Numbered from the stretch's first letter, positions 42,542-51,977 are shown. The stretch: 64,000 nt of DNA from Bacteroides sp. CAG:1060_57_27 (GCA_001915575.1 MNQT01000025.1:1-64000); one strand, 5' to 3'. The notes: generated by a model from the sequence alone, not told the origin. Made by a program: numbers and translations.

Positions 42542-43567
42542 CTATCGCATCAGGAATGAGTATCTGTCGGTATGTTTCAGAGCGTCGCAGGTGCCCCTTC
42601 CCACTGCGTGCAGGGGGTCTTCGGCTACGTTGAAGTCTATGTTGGTCTTGTCCTTGAACCTCTTGGCGAGACCTCTGAGGAGTGCTCCGCCGCCGGAAAG
42701 GTAGATTCCGTTCTCGACTATGTCGGCATACAGCTCCGGAGGCGTGTTCTCCAGCACATGCAGTATGGATGTCTCGATCTTGGCTATGGACTTGTCGAGA
42801 CAGTGGGCGATCTCCTGGTGGGTGATCGTTGCTTCCACCGGATGCGCCGTCATCAGGTTCGGGCCGCGCACGATGAACGGTTCCGGCTCTTCGTCGCCGA
42901 GGTCCGGGATCACCGCTCCGACAGCGATCTTTATCTTCTCGGCCGTCACCTCTCCCACCTTGATGTTGTGCTGCTGGCGCAGGTAGTACTGGATGTCGCT
43001 TGTGAACACGTCGCCTGCGGTGCGTATGCTGTCCTGCACGACCAGCCCGCCGAGCGATATCACCGCGATCTCGGTGGTGCCTCCGCCTATGTCGACGACC
43101 ATGTTGCCCTGCGGAGCCTCGATGTCGAGGCCTATTCCCAGGGCGGCCGCCATAGGCTCGAATATCAGGTATACGTCCCTTCCGCCCGCGTGCTCGGTGG
43201 AGTCGCGCACGGCCCTTATCTCAACCTCGGTAGAGCCCGAGGGGATGCCGACCACGACCTTGAGGTTGGGGCTGAAAAGGCTCCTGTGCCTGCTGCCCGC
43301 CTGCTTTATGAATCCGCGTATCATTATCTCGGCGGCGTTGAAGTCCGCGATTACGCCGTCCTTCAGGGGCCGTATGGTCTTGATCCCGGGGTTGCACTTC
43401 TCGTGCATCAGCTTCGCCCTCTGGCCGAGGGCTATGCACTTGCCCGTGGCCACGTCCACCGCTATGATGCTGGGCTCGTCCAGCACTATCTGCCCGTTCT
43501 GGTAGATGACGGTGTTGGCCGTTCCGAGGTCTATTGCATATTCTTGATTCAGAAATCCGAAAGCCAT
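42542..43567 (-). CDS. mreB: Rod-shape actin homologue MreB
   Basis: A 341-residue bacterial actin. The phosphate-1 loop is YAIDLGTANTVIY, phosphate-2 is MVVDIGGGTTEIAVISLGG and the adenosine motif is GIYLSGGGALLRG. It forms membrane-bound filaments that orient lateral wall synthesis. It is the first gene of the operon mreB-mreC-mreD-mrdA-rodA and is divergent from ispD; its -7 element is at 43594-43601. Confidence 0.98.
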   Translation of the reverse strand: MAFGFLNQEYAIDLGTANTVIYQNGQIVLDEPSIIAVDVATGKCIALGQRAKLMHEKCNPGIKTIRPLKDGVIADFNAAEIMIRGFIKQAGSRHRSLFSPNLKVVVGIPSGSTEVEIRAVRDSTEHAGGRDVYLIFEPMAAALGIGLDIEAPQGNMVVDIGGGTTEIAVISLGGLVVQDSIRTAGDVFTSDIQYYLRQQHNIKVGEVTAEKIKIAVGAVIPDLGDEEPEPFIVRGPNLMTAHPVEATITHQEIAHCLDKSIAKIETSILHVLENTPPELYADIVENGIYLSGGGALLRGLAKRFKDKTNIDFNVAEDPLHAVGRGTCDALKHTDRYSFLMR

Positions 43568-43593
43568 CTTTTACACTAAAAATTGTTGGGAAA

Positions 43594-43601
43594 CAAAAAT
43601 A
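43594..43601 (-). promoter_or_regulatory. -7 element of the mre operon
   Basis: The minus strand reads TATTTTTG, 26 bases before the mreB ATG. It is only 13 bp from the plus-strand -7 element of ispD, so the two promoters overlap in their upstream parts. Confidence 0.6.
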
Positions 43602-43613
43602 ATGAAAATTACT

Positions 43614-43621
43614 TAATTTTG
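43614..43621 (+). promoter_or_regulatory. -7 element of ispD
   Basis: TAATTTTG fits TAnnTTTG; the ispD ATG begins eight bases later, so the leader is very short or absent. A -33 TTTG at the right distance is not seen. Confidence 0.55.
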
Positions 43622-43629
43622 TAAAAAAT

Positions 43630-44316
43630 ATGAGTATGGGAAAGGAAATTTATGCGGTTTTCGTAGCAGGCGGAAGCGGTTCGAGAATGGGGTCGGACCT
43701 GCCCAAGCAGTTCCTCGGGCTCGGGGGCGAACCCATACTGCAGCGTACCCTCGAGGTCTTTGCCGGCGCCGTGCCGCGGATGAAGGCCATAGTCGTGCTG
43801 CCGGCCCTGCATTTCCCCACCTGGAAAAGGCTCTGTGCCGAGAGGCTCTTCGAATGTCCGCATACCCTCGTCGAGGGAGGCATAACCCGCTTCCAGTCCG
43901 TGCGCAACGCTCTGGAGAAGGTGCCCGACGGTGCCGTCGTGATGATACACGACGGAGTGCGGCCGCTCGTGAGCGCCGCCCTGATACATGCGATGCTTGA
44001 AAGGATGAAGACCTGCCGGGCGCTGATTCCGGTGCTTCCGGTGACGGACACGATGCGCCTCGAAGGCTCCTCGGGCTCCGAGACTGTCGACCGCTCCCGC
44101 TATGTTTCCGTACAGACCCCGCAGATGTTCCGCTCGGAACTTGTCAAGGCGGCATACGCCCGTCCCTACGATACCCGCTATACCGACGACGCCTCGGTCG
44201 TACAGGCATACGGTATCCCTCCGGAGACCATACCCGGAGAGCGGTTCAACATCAAGATAACGACTCCCGAGGATCTGCTCCTCGCGGAGGCTATTCTTTC
44301 ACTGAGACGGCCTTGA
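43630..44316 (+). CDS. ispD: 2-C-methyl-D-erythritol 4-phosphate cytidylyltransferase
   Basis: A 228-residue nucleotidyltransferase joining CTP and MEP. Signature segments are VAGGSGSRMGSDLPKQFLGL (about 12-31), IHDGVRPLVS (109-118) and ETIPGERFNIKITTPEDL (about 200-217). A second ATG six bases in is equally possible as the start. Its last 26 bp overlap the convergent Lrp-family gene. Confidence 0.95.
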   Translation: MSMGKEIYAVFVAGGSGSRMGSDLPKQFLGLGGEPILQRTLEVFAGAVPRMKAIVVLPALHFPTWKRLCAERLFECPHTLVEGGITRFQSVRNALEKVPDGAVVMIHDGVRPLVSAALIHAMLERMKTCRALIPVLPVTDTMRLEGSSGSETVDRSRYVSVQTPQMFRSELVKAAYARPYDTRYTDDASVVQAYGIPPETIPGERFNIKITTPEDLLLAEAILSLRRP

Positions 44317-44794
44317 AGCTGGTGCTCTTGTAGTCCTTGACCCAGACCTCTCTCTCGAACGCCTGGTCGAGCGAGATTATCGTGTTGGTCGACACCACGT
44401 AGGGAATCCTCTGGATAGTGTTCATCAGTATGTCCATGAGGTGCTCGTTGTCGAAGCAGTAGACCTTCAGGAACAGGGCGGCCTGTCCCGTTATGAAGTG
44501 GCACTCGACAATCTCGGGGACATGTTTCAGGGCTGCCACGGCTTCGGGATATTTGTTGTCTTCCGAGAGGTTCACGCTTATGAACGCGCATACGTTGAGC
44601 CCTATCGCCGAGGGCTTGATAACCATCCTGGAGCCCGATATTATTCCCATCGCCTCCATTTTCTTCACTCTCTGGTGTACCGCGGCACCCGAGATCCCGC
44701 ATCCGCGGGCTATCTCCAGGTACGGCATCCTGGCGTTGTTGACCAGGAAGGAGAGTATTTTCCTGTCTGTCTCGTCAATCTGGTAGTTGGCCAT
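44291..44794 (-). CDS. Lrp/AsnC-family transcriptional regulator
   Basis: A 167-residue regulator: N-terminal winged helix (IDETDRKILSFLVNNARMPY, IARGCGISGAAVHQRVKKME) and a C-terminal RAM ligand-binding domain (ITGQAALFLKVYCFDNEHLM). Lrp family proteins sense amino acids as octamers. It follows topA by 40 bp on the same strand and overlaps ispD tail to tail by 26 bp. Confidence 0.92.
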   Translation of the reverse strand: MANYQIDETDRKILSFLVNNARMPYLEIARGCGISGAAVHQRVKKMEAMGIISGSRMVIKPSAIGLNVCAFISVNLSEDNKYPEAVAALKHVPEIVECHFITGQAALFLKVYCFDNEHLMDILMNTIQRIPYVVSTNTIISLDQAFEREVWVKDYKSTSFKAVSVKE

Positions 44795-44834
44795 TTTTCG
44801 ATATTGTGCTTGTCTTTACTGTTTCCTTGTCCCT

Positions 44835-47150
44835 TTATTGCTTCCTTGCCTTCCTGGAGCCGGTGCCGGTGGGCTTCGTCTCCGAGATTATCTTCAGGCA
44901 TTCCTCCTCGCTCAGCGCGGCGGGGTCGCAGCCCTTGGGAAGCCTGTAGTTGCCGCCTGCGTGCTTGAGGTACGGGCCGTAGCGGCCGTTGACTATGCTG
45001 ATGTCGGACGATGCGAACTCCTTGACGGTCTTCTTGCCGTCCGAAGGCTCGGCCTTGATTATCTTCACGCAGTCCTCGAGGCTGACCTTCATGGGGTCGC
45101 AGCCGCGGGGCAGGGAGTAGTTCTTCCCGTTGTATTTTATGTATGGCCCGAAGCGGCCTTTGGCCACGACGACATCGGCGCCGTCGAGCTGCCCGACTGT
45201 GCGGGGGAGCTTGAACAGTTCCAGGGCGTCTTCGAGGCTCAGGTTCTCGATGAGCTGGCCTTTCGACAGGCTGGCATAATGCTTCTGCTCGCCTTCGCCC
45301 TTCTGCACATAGAGGCCGTACTGGCCGAATTTCGCGTATATCGGCTGGCCGTCGGAGGGGTCGTTCCCGAGGAACTTCTCCACATGGCTGTAATGCCTGT
45401 CCTGCAGAGTCTGCTCGACCTTGTGGTGGAAGTCGCCGTAGAATCCGGAGATGACAGAATTCCATACCTTCTTGCCTTCGGCCACCCGGTCGAAGTCCTT
45501 CTCCACGTTGGCCGTGAAGTCGTAGTCCATTATCCCGGGGAAGTTCTCCAGCAGGAAGTCGCTGACTATCATTCCGATTTCCTGCGGCATAAGCTTGCCC
45601 TTCTCGGCGCCTACCTGCTCGATCTTCCTGATTTCCCTTATTCCGGAACCGTCGAGGACGAGGTTGCACACCTCCTCCCTGCGGCCTTCCTTGTCGGACT
45701 TCACGATGTATCCGCGGCCCGTGGTGAGGGTGCTTATCGTGGGCGCGTAGGTCGACGGGCGTCCTATCCCCAGCTCTTCGAGCTTCTTGACGAGGGTGGC
45801 CTCGGAGTAGCGGTAGGGGGGCTGGGTGAACTTGCATTCCGCGCTTATGCTCTGCATCTGCAGGATGTCGCCCTTGTGGAGTTCGGGCAGGATTGCCATG
45901 CTCTCGTCCCCCTCGTCGGCATCATCTGAGCTTTCGGTGTAGAGTTTCAGGAAACCGTCGAACACTATTTCCTGAGCCTGGATGCAGAATTTTTCGGCCC
46001 TCTTGTCGGAAGACAGCCTTATCGAGGTTCCGAGCAGGGCCGCGTCTTCCATTTGGGAGGCCACCGTCCTCTTCCATATCAGGGCGTAGAGCTTCTTCTC
46101 CTGGGCGCTGCCCTCTATGTCGGTATTCTCGATGAAAGTGGGACGTATCGCCTCGTGCGCCTCCTGTGCCCCCTTGCTGTGCGTCTTGTACTGGCGCGGG
46201 TGGGAGTACCTGTCGCCGAAGCTTTCGAGTATGAACTTCTTCGCCGTGCCGAGCGCAAGCGAGGAGAGGTTGGTAGAGTCGGTTCGCATGTAGGTGATGA
46301 GACCCCTTTCATAGAGGCTCTGCGCTATGCGCATGGTCATGCTTACCGGAAAATGCAGCTTCCTCGCGGCCTCCTGCTGCAGCGTCGAGGTAGTGAACGG
46401 CGGCGCAGGATGCCTTACCGCCTCCTTCTTCTCTATCTCTGATACGCTGAACACGGCGTCCGCGCTGTCTTCGAGGAACTTCCGGGCATCCTCGAGGGTG
46501 TCGAACCTCCTGTCGAGGGTGCCCTTGACCTTCGTGCCTGCCGTGCCGAATATGCCGTCCACCTTATAATAGGGACTGCTCTTGAAGGCCATGATCTCCT
46601 TCTCGCGGTCGACCACGAGCCTGAGCGCAACCGACTGCACCCTTCCCGCGGAAAGACCCCTCTGGATCTTCCTCCACAGTATGGGCGACAGCTCGAAGCC
46701 TACCAGCCTGTCGAGCACGCGCCTCGCCTGCTGGGCGTCCACGAGGTTGAGGTCTATGTCCCTGGGATTCTCGACCGCCTTGAGTATCGCGTCGCGTGTG
46801 ATTTCGTGGAAGACTATCCTTCTCGTGCTGTCCTTGTCGAGCCCGAGAGTCTCGCTCAGATGCCACGCAATGGCTTCTCCCTCGCGGTCTTCATCGGATG
46901 CGAGCCAGACGGTCTTTGCCGATTTCGCGGCCTGCCTGAGTTCCGAGACCACTTTCTTCTTGTCGGCGGGAATTATGTATTCGGGTTTGAATCCATGCTC
47001 TATGTCGACGCTGAGCTTGTTGTCCTGCAGATCGCGTATGTGCCCGAAGCTCGACTTGACTTCAAAATCCTTTCCCAAAAATTTCTGAATCGTCTTCGCC
47101 TTCGCCGGCGATTCGACTATCACAAGGTTCGTTGCGGAATGACCCTCCAT
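44835..47150 (-). CDS. topA: DNA topoisomerase I
   Basis: A 771-residue type IA topoisomerase that relaxes negative supercoils. Toprim acids are in DEDREGE (86-92) and the catalytic Tyr is Y287 in LITYMRTDS. Instead of C4 zinc fingers the C-terminus has three Toprim-CRpt-like repeats (FGQYGLYVQ, GRFGPYIKYNGKNYSLPRGC, GRYGPYLKHAGGNYRLPKGC), common in Bacteroidota. A Lys/Arg-rich end follows. The ATG at 47150 fits the family start. Confidence 0.96.
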   Translation of the reverse strand: MEGHSATNLVIVESPAKAKTIQKFLGKDFEVKSSFGHIRDLQDNKLSVDIEHGFKPEYIIPADKKKVVSELRQAAKSAKTVWLASDEDREGEAIAWHLSETLGLDKDSTRRIVFHEITRDAILKAVENPRDIDLNLVDAQQARRVLDRLVGFELSPILWRKIQRGLSAGRVQSVALRLVVDREKEIMAFKSSPYYKVDGIFGTAGTKVKGTLDRRFDTLEDARKFLEDSADAVFSVSEIEKKEAVRHPAPPFTTSTLQQEAARKLHFPVSMTMRIAQSLYERGLITYMRTDSTNLSSLALGTAKKFILESFGDRYSHPRQYKTHSKGAQEAHEAIRPTFIENTDIEGSAQEKKLYALIWKRTVASQMEDAALLGTSIRLSSDKRAEKFCIQAQEIVFDGFLKLYTESSDDADEGDESMAILPELHKGDILQMQSISAECKFTQPPYRYSEATLVKKLEELGIGRPSTYAPTISTLTTGRGYIVKSDKEGRREEVCNLVLDGSGIREIRKIEQVGAEKGKLMPQEIGMIVSDFLLENFPGIMDYDFTANVEKDFDRVAEGKKVWNSVISGFYGDFHHKVEQTLQDRHYSHVEKFLGNDPSDGQPIYAKFGQYGLYVQKGEGEQKHYASLSKGQLIENLSLEDALELFKLPRTVGQLDGADVVVAKGRFGPYIKYNGKNYSLPRGCDPMKVSLEDCVKIIKAEPSDGKKTVKEFASSDISIVNGRYGPYLKHAGGNYRLPKGCDPAALSEEECLKIISETKPTGTGSRKARKQ

Positions 47151-47378
47151 TATTTCTGAACGTTTTTCATTTTTAGTTCTGCAAAGAAAGCCATAAACTC
47201 GGTAAAATTCAAAATAAATTGTTCGGTATTTTGCGTCGGACGGCCTTTCTGTTGTTGTAGTATATTGAGAATCAGGTGTTTATTGATGCTTATGATTTAT
47301 AACGTTCCTTGCCCCTCGGTCTTTCCTTGCCGGACATCATGGCCTGGTCATGGTTTAGCCGGGATTGCCTGCAAATTG

Positions 47379-47535
47379 CCTTCCCGCAAAACACCTTCCA
47401 CACCAGTGGCCATTGTGTCAGCCCTGGAGGCATGTGACTGTTGTCGGTGTAGCCGAATTGGGGGTATCTTCCACGCCGAACGGCCTTTCAAGTGCCCGGG
47501 AGGCAGATTAATGTGGAAGGTGTTTTGCAGGAAGG
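47379..47535. repeat. 157-bp inverted-repeat-ended element, copy 1
   Basis: The ends 47379-47402 and 47512-47535 are 24-bp inverted repeats with one mismatch, containing GCAAAACACCTTCCACA. The interior matches, in reverse orientation, the element at 56204-56360, which is also 157 bp long; aligned without gaps the two agree at roughly 60% of positions, best at one end (20 of 22). It lies between divergent topA and the PBP gene. The rest of the gap (47151-47378 and 47536-47593) shows no gene. No transposase is encoded, so it is MITE-like or an RNA-structure repeat. Confidence 0.7.
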
Positions 47536-47593
47536 AGAAGGCTGCGGAAGATAAATTCTTGGCCGCTGCGACGACTTATTGAAATATAATCGC

Positions 47594-47601
47594 TAATTTT
47601 G
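47594..47601 (+). promoter_or_regulatory. -7 element of the PBP1A gene
   Basis: TAATTTTG fits TAnnTTTG, 31 bases before the ATG at 47633 and 58 bp after repeat element copy 1. Confidence 0.6.
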
Positions 47602-47632
47602 CACGCGACTGCGCCAAATTGATTTACAGCCG

Positions 47633-50032
47633 ATGAAAGCGACTACACAGAAAAAGATAACGAAGTGGTTCTGGATAATCGTGACGGCCCCGTTCGCAAT
47701 CCTGCTCGTGATGCTGGTGCTGGTGGGGCTGTTCGCGGAGATACCCTCATTCGAGGAGCTGGAGCACCCCGACAGCAAGCTCGCCACGCAGGTGATTGCG
47801 GAGGACGGGGAGGTGCTGACCACCTTTCACATCGAGAACAGGACCTATGTCAGCTATGACGAGCTCTCGCCGTATCTCGTAGAGGCCGCCATAGCCACCG
47901 AGGACTCCCGTTTCTACAGGCATTCGGGCATAGACATGCGCGGACTCGCGCGCGTCGCGGTCAAGACCATACTCATGGGCGACCGCAGCCAGGGCGGCGG
48001 AAGCACGATCACCCAGCAGCTCGCGAAGACCCTCTATCCCCGCCGCGAGGTCGAGAGCAACTTCCCCGGCTGGAGACAGCTGGTCATGGTGTGGACCAAG
48101 CTCAAGGAGTGGATAACCGCCGTAAAGCTTGAGCGCGACTACACCAAGGAGGAGATAGTGGACATGTACCTCAACTCCATTTTCTTCGGCAGCGGAGCCT
48201 ATGGAGTCAAGGCGGCGTCGGAGACCTTCTTTGCCAAGGATCCCGCAGACCTTGCCGTCGAGGAGGCGGCGATGCTTGTCGGAATGGTCAACAAGCCCAC
48301 CCGCTACAATCCGGTGCTCAATCCCGACTATGCCCTGCAGAGGAGGAACTTCGTGCTGACCCAGATGGAGCGCAACGGCTACCTCACCGGGGCCCAGAGG
48401 GACTCCATTGTGAAGATACCTATCAATCTCAACTACCAGGTGCAGGACCACAACGCCGGTCTTGCCCCCTATTTCAGGGACATGCTCAGACGCGACATGT
48501 CGGCTTCGAGGCCGGAGAGGTCTGAGTACCAGTATGTCGAGGACTACCGTGCGGACTCCCTGCGCTGGAGGGAGGATCCCATATACGGCTGGCTCACCAA
48601 GAACAGGAAGCCCGACGGAAGCAGGTATGACCTCGACCGCGACGGGCTCAAGATATACACGACGGTCAACTACCGCATGCAGAAGTATGCCGAGGAGGCG
48701 GTGGCCGAACATCTCGGCGGCACCCTCCAGAAGGCCTTCGACCGGGAGGTGCGCTGGAAGAGGAACAAGCCCTTCGCCAACAGCGTCGACGACGCGACCG
48801 CGGAGAACCTGATGCAGCAGGCACGCCGCTGGAGCGACCGCTACCGCCTGCAGCACAGGGCGGGAGTGCCCGACAGGGAGATATACGCCCAGTTCGACGA
48901 ACCCGTCAAGATGCGCGTGTTCGCATGGAACGACAAGGGCTATGTCGACACCACGATGACCCCCGACGACTCCATACGCTACTACAAGTCGATACTGCGC
49001 TGCGGCTTCATGGCCATAGAGCCGGGCACGGGGCACATCAAGGCCTATGTCGGCGGCCCCAACTACCGATATTTCAAGTACGACAACGTGAGCCAGGGCA
49101 AGCGCCAGATAGGCTCCACGATAAAGCCCTTCCTTTACACCCTCGCGATGCAGGAGGGACTAAGCCCCTGCGACAAGGTGGTGAACCAGTCGCAGACCTT
49201 CGTGCTCTACGACGGCACCACATGGACGCCCCGCAGCACCGACCGCGAAGAATGGCTCGGCCAGACCGTCACGCTCAAGTGGGGGCTCGCGCACAGCTCC
49301 AACAACATCTCGGCCTTCCTGATGAAGGAGCTCGGCCCCGCGGCTCTCGTGCGCATGATGCACCAGATGGGCATCAGCACCCATATCGACGAGGTCTACT
49401 CGCTCTGCGCCGGGCCTGCCGATGTCAGGGTGTTCGACATGGTCGCCTCATACAATACCTTCCCCTCGCAGGGAGCGTATGTGACGCCTCAGTATGTCAC
49501 CCGCATCACCGACAGCGACGGCAGGGTGATAGGGGACTATACGACCCGCAGGAGGGAAGTCATCTCCGAGCAGACCGCCTACCTTATGGTCAACCTGATG
49601 CAGGGCGTCATCAACGAGGGTACGGGTTCCCGCCTGCGTTCGGTCTACGGACTCCGCGGGCAGATAGCCGGCAAGACCGGAACCACCAACGACAACTCTG
49701 ACGGCTGGTTCATCGGCTACACCCCCAACATCACGGCGGGAGTATGGGTCGGCGGCGAGGACAGGCAGGTCCACTTCAACTCCCTTGCCCTCGGAAGCGG
49801 TTCCAACATGGCCCTGCCGATATGGGGTATATGGATGAAGAAATGCCTCGCCGACCCTGCGATAGGCTGGTCGATGGAGACCGACAGCTTCCCCGCTCCC
49901 CCGGGCTTCGACTTCGACTTCAGCTGCGAGGGGCAGGGCATCTCGCTCGACGGTTACAGTGACGGCGGTGCAGGCTCCGAGGATGTTTCCGGACAGGAAC
50001 AGGAAGATTACGAAGACTATTATTTCAACTGA
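47633..50032 (+). CDS. Class A penicillin-binding protein (PBP1A type)
   Basis: A 799-residue bifunctional peptidoglycan synthase. A membrane anchor (about 10-35) is followed by the GT51 glycosyltransferase domain (ATEDSRFYRHSGID with the catalytic Glu at 90; GGGSTITQQLAKTLY; NSIFFGSGAYGVKAAS). The transpeptidase domain has STIK in QIGSTIKPFLY, SSN in AHSSNNISAF and KTG in AGKTGTTND. An acidic, Gly/Ser/Asp-rich tail ends the protein. ddl follows after 6 bp, so wall precursor and polymer enzymes are co-transcribed. Confidence 0.94.
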   Translation: MKATTQKKITKWFWIIVTAPFAILLVMLVLVGLFAEIPSFEELEHPDSKLATQVIAEDGEVLTTFHIENRTYVSYDELSPYLVEAAIATEDSRFYRHSGIDMRGLARVAVKTILMGDRSQGGGSTITQQLAKTLYPRREVESNFPGWRQLVMVWTKLKEWITAVKLERDYTKEEIVDMYLNSIFFGSGAYGVKAASETFFAKDPADLAVEEAAMLVGMVNKPTRYNPVLNPDYALQRRNFVLTQMERNGYLTGAQRDSIVKIPINLNYQVQDHNAGLAPYFRDMLRRDMSASRPERSEYQYVEDYRADSLRWREDPIYGWLTKNRKPDGSRYDLDRDGLKIYTTVNYRMQKYAEEAVAEHLGGTLQKAFDREVRWKRNKPFANSVDDATAENLMQQARRWSDRYRLQHRAGVPDREIYAQFDEPVKMRVFAWNDKGYVDTTMTPDDSIRYYKSILRCGFMAIEPGTGHIKAYVGGPNYRYFKYDNVSQGKRQIGSTIKPFLYTLAMQEGLSPCDKVVNQSQTFVLYDGTTWTPRSTDREEWLGQTVTLKWGLAHSSNNISAFLMKELGPAALVRMMHQMGISTHIDEVYSLCAGPADVRVFDMVASYNTFPSQGAYVTPQYVTRITDSDGRVIGDYTTRRREVISEQTAYLMVNLMQGVINEGTGSRLRSVYGLRGQIAGKTGTTNDNSDGWFIGYTPNITAGVWVGGEDRQVHFNSLALGSGSNMALPIWGIWMKKCLADPAIGWSMETDSFPAPPGFDFDFSCEGQGISLDGYSDGGAGSEDVSGQEQEDYEDYYFN

Positions 50033-50038
50033 CATATT

Positions 50039-51055
50039 ATGGGCAAGTACGGCACTATTGCGGTAATATACGGCAGCGATACCTCGGAGAGCGAGATTTC
50101 CTGCCGCAGCGGCGAGTTCGTCGCCTCGAGAATCGACGGGGGAGAATACGATGTCTACGAGATATTCGCCCGTTTCGGGAAATGGTCGCTCGTTGCATGC
50201 AGGAAAAGGAACTCCATGCGTGTGACCTTCCCTGAAGGAGCGCAGCCCCAGGTCGACAAGACCGACTTCTCCGTGGGCGTGTTCGGGCAGAAGGTTCGCT
50301 TCGACTTCGCATACATCGTGCAGCACGGCTCTCCCGGAGAGAACGGCCGCATGGAGGGCTACCTCGAGATGCTCGGAGTGCCGTTCAGCACATGCAGTTC
50401 GTATGTCAGCACCATAGCGTTCGACAAGTTCGCCTGCAAGTGCCATGTCAAGGACCAGGGCATAGTCAGGTGCGCGCCCGACGCCTATGTCAGGGAGGGC
50501 ATGGACCTCGACGCGTTCTGCTCTAAGGTGGAGAAGACCCTGCGCTTCCCCGTGTTCGTCAAGCCCACACAGGGCGGCAGCAGCTTCGGAGTGACTAAGG
50601 TCGCGGATCCCGCGAAACTGCAGGAAGCCGTCAGATATGCCTTTTCCGAAGGCCCTACAGTGCTCGTGGAGCAGGGCATAGCGGGACGCGAGCTCACCTG
50701 CGCCGCCTACTCCGACGGGGGCAGGGTCCTCACGCTGCCTCCGATAGAGATAGTCAGCGAGAACGACTACTTCGACTATGACGCCAAGTACAACGGCCGC
50801 AGCAGGGAACTCTGCCCCGCCCCCATAGACGCGCAGTCGGAAAGGCTCCTGCGCGACACGACCGAAGCCATATACTCCATGCTCGGGTGCAGGGGCGTGG
50901 TAAGGATAGACTACATACTCGCGCCGGACGGCCTGTACTTCCTCGAAGTCAATACGATTCCCGGAATGACCAGCGCCTCGCTCGTGCCGAGGATGGTACG
51001 CACGGCCGGACTCGACATGACGGCATTCCTCTCTACGATAATAGAAAACTGCTGA
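50039..51055 (+). CDS. ddl: D-alanine--D-alanine ligase
   Basis: A 338-residue ATP-grasp enzyme. Visible motifs: HGSPGENGRMEGYLEMLGVP, FPVFVKPTQGGSSFGVTKV (ATP and first D-Ala site), RELTCAAYSDG and FLEVNTIPGMTSASLVP (Mg2+ ligands Glu and Asn). It supplies the D-Ala-D-Ala end of the peptidoglycan stem peptide. It is followed closely by prmC, whose start lies 10 bp on. Confidence 0.94.
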   Translation: MGKYGTIAVIYGSDTSESEISCRSGEFVASRIDGGEYDVYEIFARFGKWSLVACRKRNSMRVTFPEGAQPQVDKTDFSVGVFGQKVRFDFAYIVQHGSPGENGRMEGYLEMLGVPFSTCSSYVSTIAFDKFACKCHVKDQGIVRCAPDAYVREGMDLDAFCSKVEKTLRFPVFVKPTQGGSSFGVTKVADPAKLQEAVRYAFSEGPTVLVEQGIAGRELTCAAYSDGGRVLTLPPIEIVSENDYFDYDAKYNGRSRELCPAPIDAQSERLLRDTTEAIYSMLGCRGVVRIDYILAPDGLYFLEVNTIPGMTSASLVPRMVRTAGLDMTAFLSTIIENC

Positions 51056-51065
51056 GCCTCGCGCG

Positions 51066-51977
51066 GTGCTCCTCTCGGACTTCATACGCTGCGCAGAGCG
51101 CTCTCTGTCAGACCTGTACCCTTCGCCCGAGGCGAGGGGTATCGTTTCGATGCTATGCTCCGCAAGGCTCGGGGTGAAGAGCTATACGCATATAGTCGAG
51201 CCCGGATATACGGTTCCGGAAGAGCTTCTGCCGGGTCTGGAGAGCGACCTCGGACGCCTGCGCGCCTCCGAACCCGTGCAGTATGTGCTCGGATATGCAG
51301 AGTTCTGCGGCCGGAGATTCCATGTCGACCGCCGGGTGCTGATTCCGCGTCCCGAGACCGAACTGCTCGTCTCCCTCGCCTCCGAAATCATGCGCGCCGC
51401 AGGCGGGAAGCCCCGCGTGCTCGACCTCTGCACGGGTTCGGGATGCATCGCATGGTCGCTCGCGCTCGATTTCCCCGAGGCGGAAGTGACGGCGGCGGAT
51501 ATCTCCCCTGATGCGCTGGAAGTGGCCCGCTCCCAGTTCTCCGGTTCCGATCCGGAGTTCCCCGGCTCCAGTCTCGTGTCTTCCGGTTCCGGATCCGTGT
51601 CCTCCGGTCCCGAGTTCGTGCTTGCCGATGTCCTTGGCCCCGTCCCCGCCCCGCTGGAGCGGAAAGGTCCGTTCGGGCTCATAGTCTCGAACCCTCCTTA
51701 CGTAATGAATAGGGAGAAGCCTTCGATGCGCCGCAACGTGCTCGACTACGAGCCGGGGCTCGCGCTTTTCGTCCCCGACGACGACCCCCTCGTGTTCTAC
51801 CGCGCCTGTGCCCGCTGGGCCGATGCCCTGCTCGCCCCGGACGGCTGCGCCCTTTTCGAAATCAACGAGGCCCTCGGGGATGCGACGGCCTCGCTGATGC
51901 GTTCCTTCGGGTTCGCTTCCGCCGAGGTGCTGCCCGACCTTTCCGGCAGGGCGCGCTTCGTGCGCGTCAGAAGGTGA
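51066..51977 (+). CDS. prmC: Release-factor glutamine methyltransferase PrmC
   Basis: A 303-residue SAM-dependent enzyme that methylates the GGQ glutamine of RF1 and RF2. It has the helical N-domain (EPVQYVLGYAEFCGRRF, LIPRPETELLV), SAM motif DLCTGSGCIAWSLALDFP (120-137) and catalytic NPPY (209-212). The start is GTG. Between DALEVARSQ and EFVLADV lies a Ser/Gly-rich stretch (about 159-182) not expected in the Rossmann core, probably a disordered loop. The 3' end overlaps the convergent TonB-receptor gene by 11 bp. Confidence 0.92.
   Translation: MLLSDFIRCAERSLSDLYPSPEARGIVSMLCSARLGVKSYTHIVEPGYTVPEELLPGLESDLGRLRASEPVQYVLGYAEFCGRRFHVDRRVLIPRPETELLVSLASEIMRAAGGKPRVLDLCTGSGCIAWSLALDFPEAEVTAADISPDALEVARSQFSGSDPEFPGSSLVSSGSGSVSSGPEFVLADVLGPVPAPLERKGPFGLIVSNPPYVMNREKPSMRRNVLDYEPGLALFVPDDDPLVFYRACARWADALLAPDGCALFEINEALGDATASLMRSFGFASAEVLPDLSGRARFVRVRR

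Noticed and set aside
47265..47582. Small plus-strand frame over repeat copy 1 containing WKVFCRK; a similar WKMFCRK frame occurs in copy 2
   Set aside because: The shared peptide is simply the translation of the inverted-repeat end. The rest of the frames do not align, so DNA-level conservation, not protein coding, explains it.
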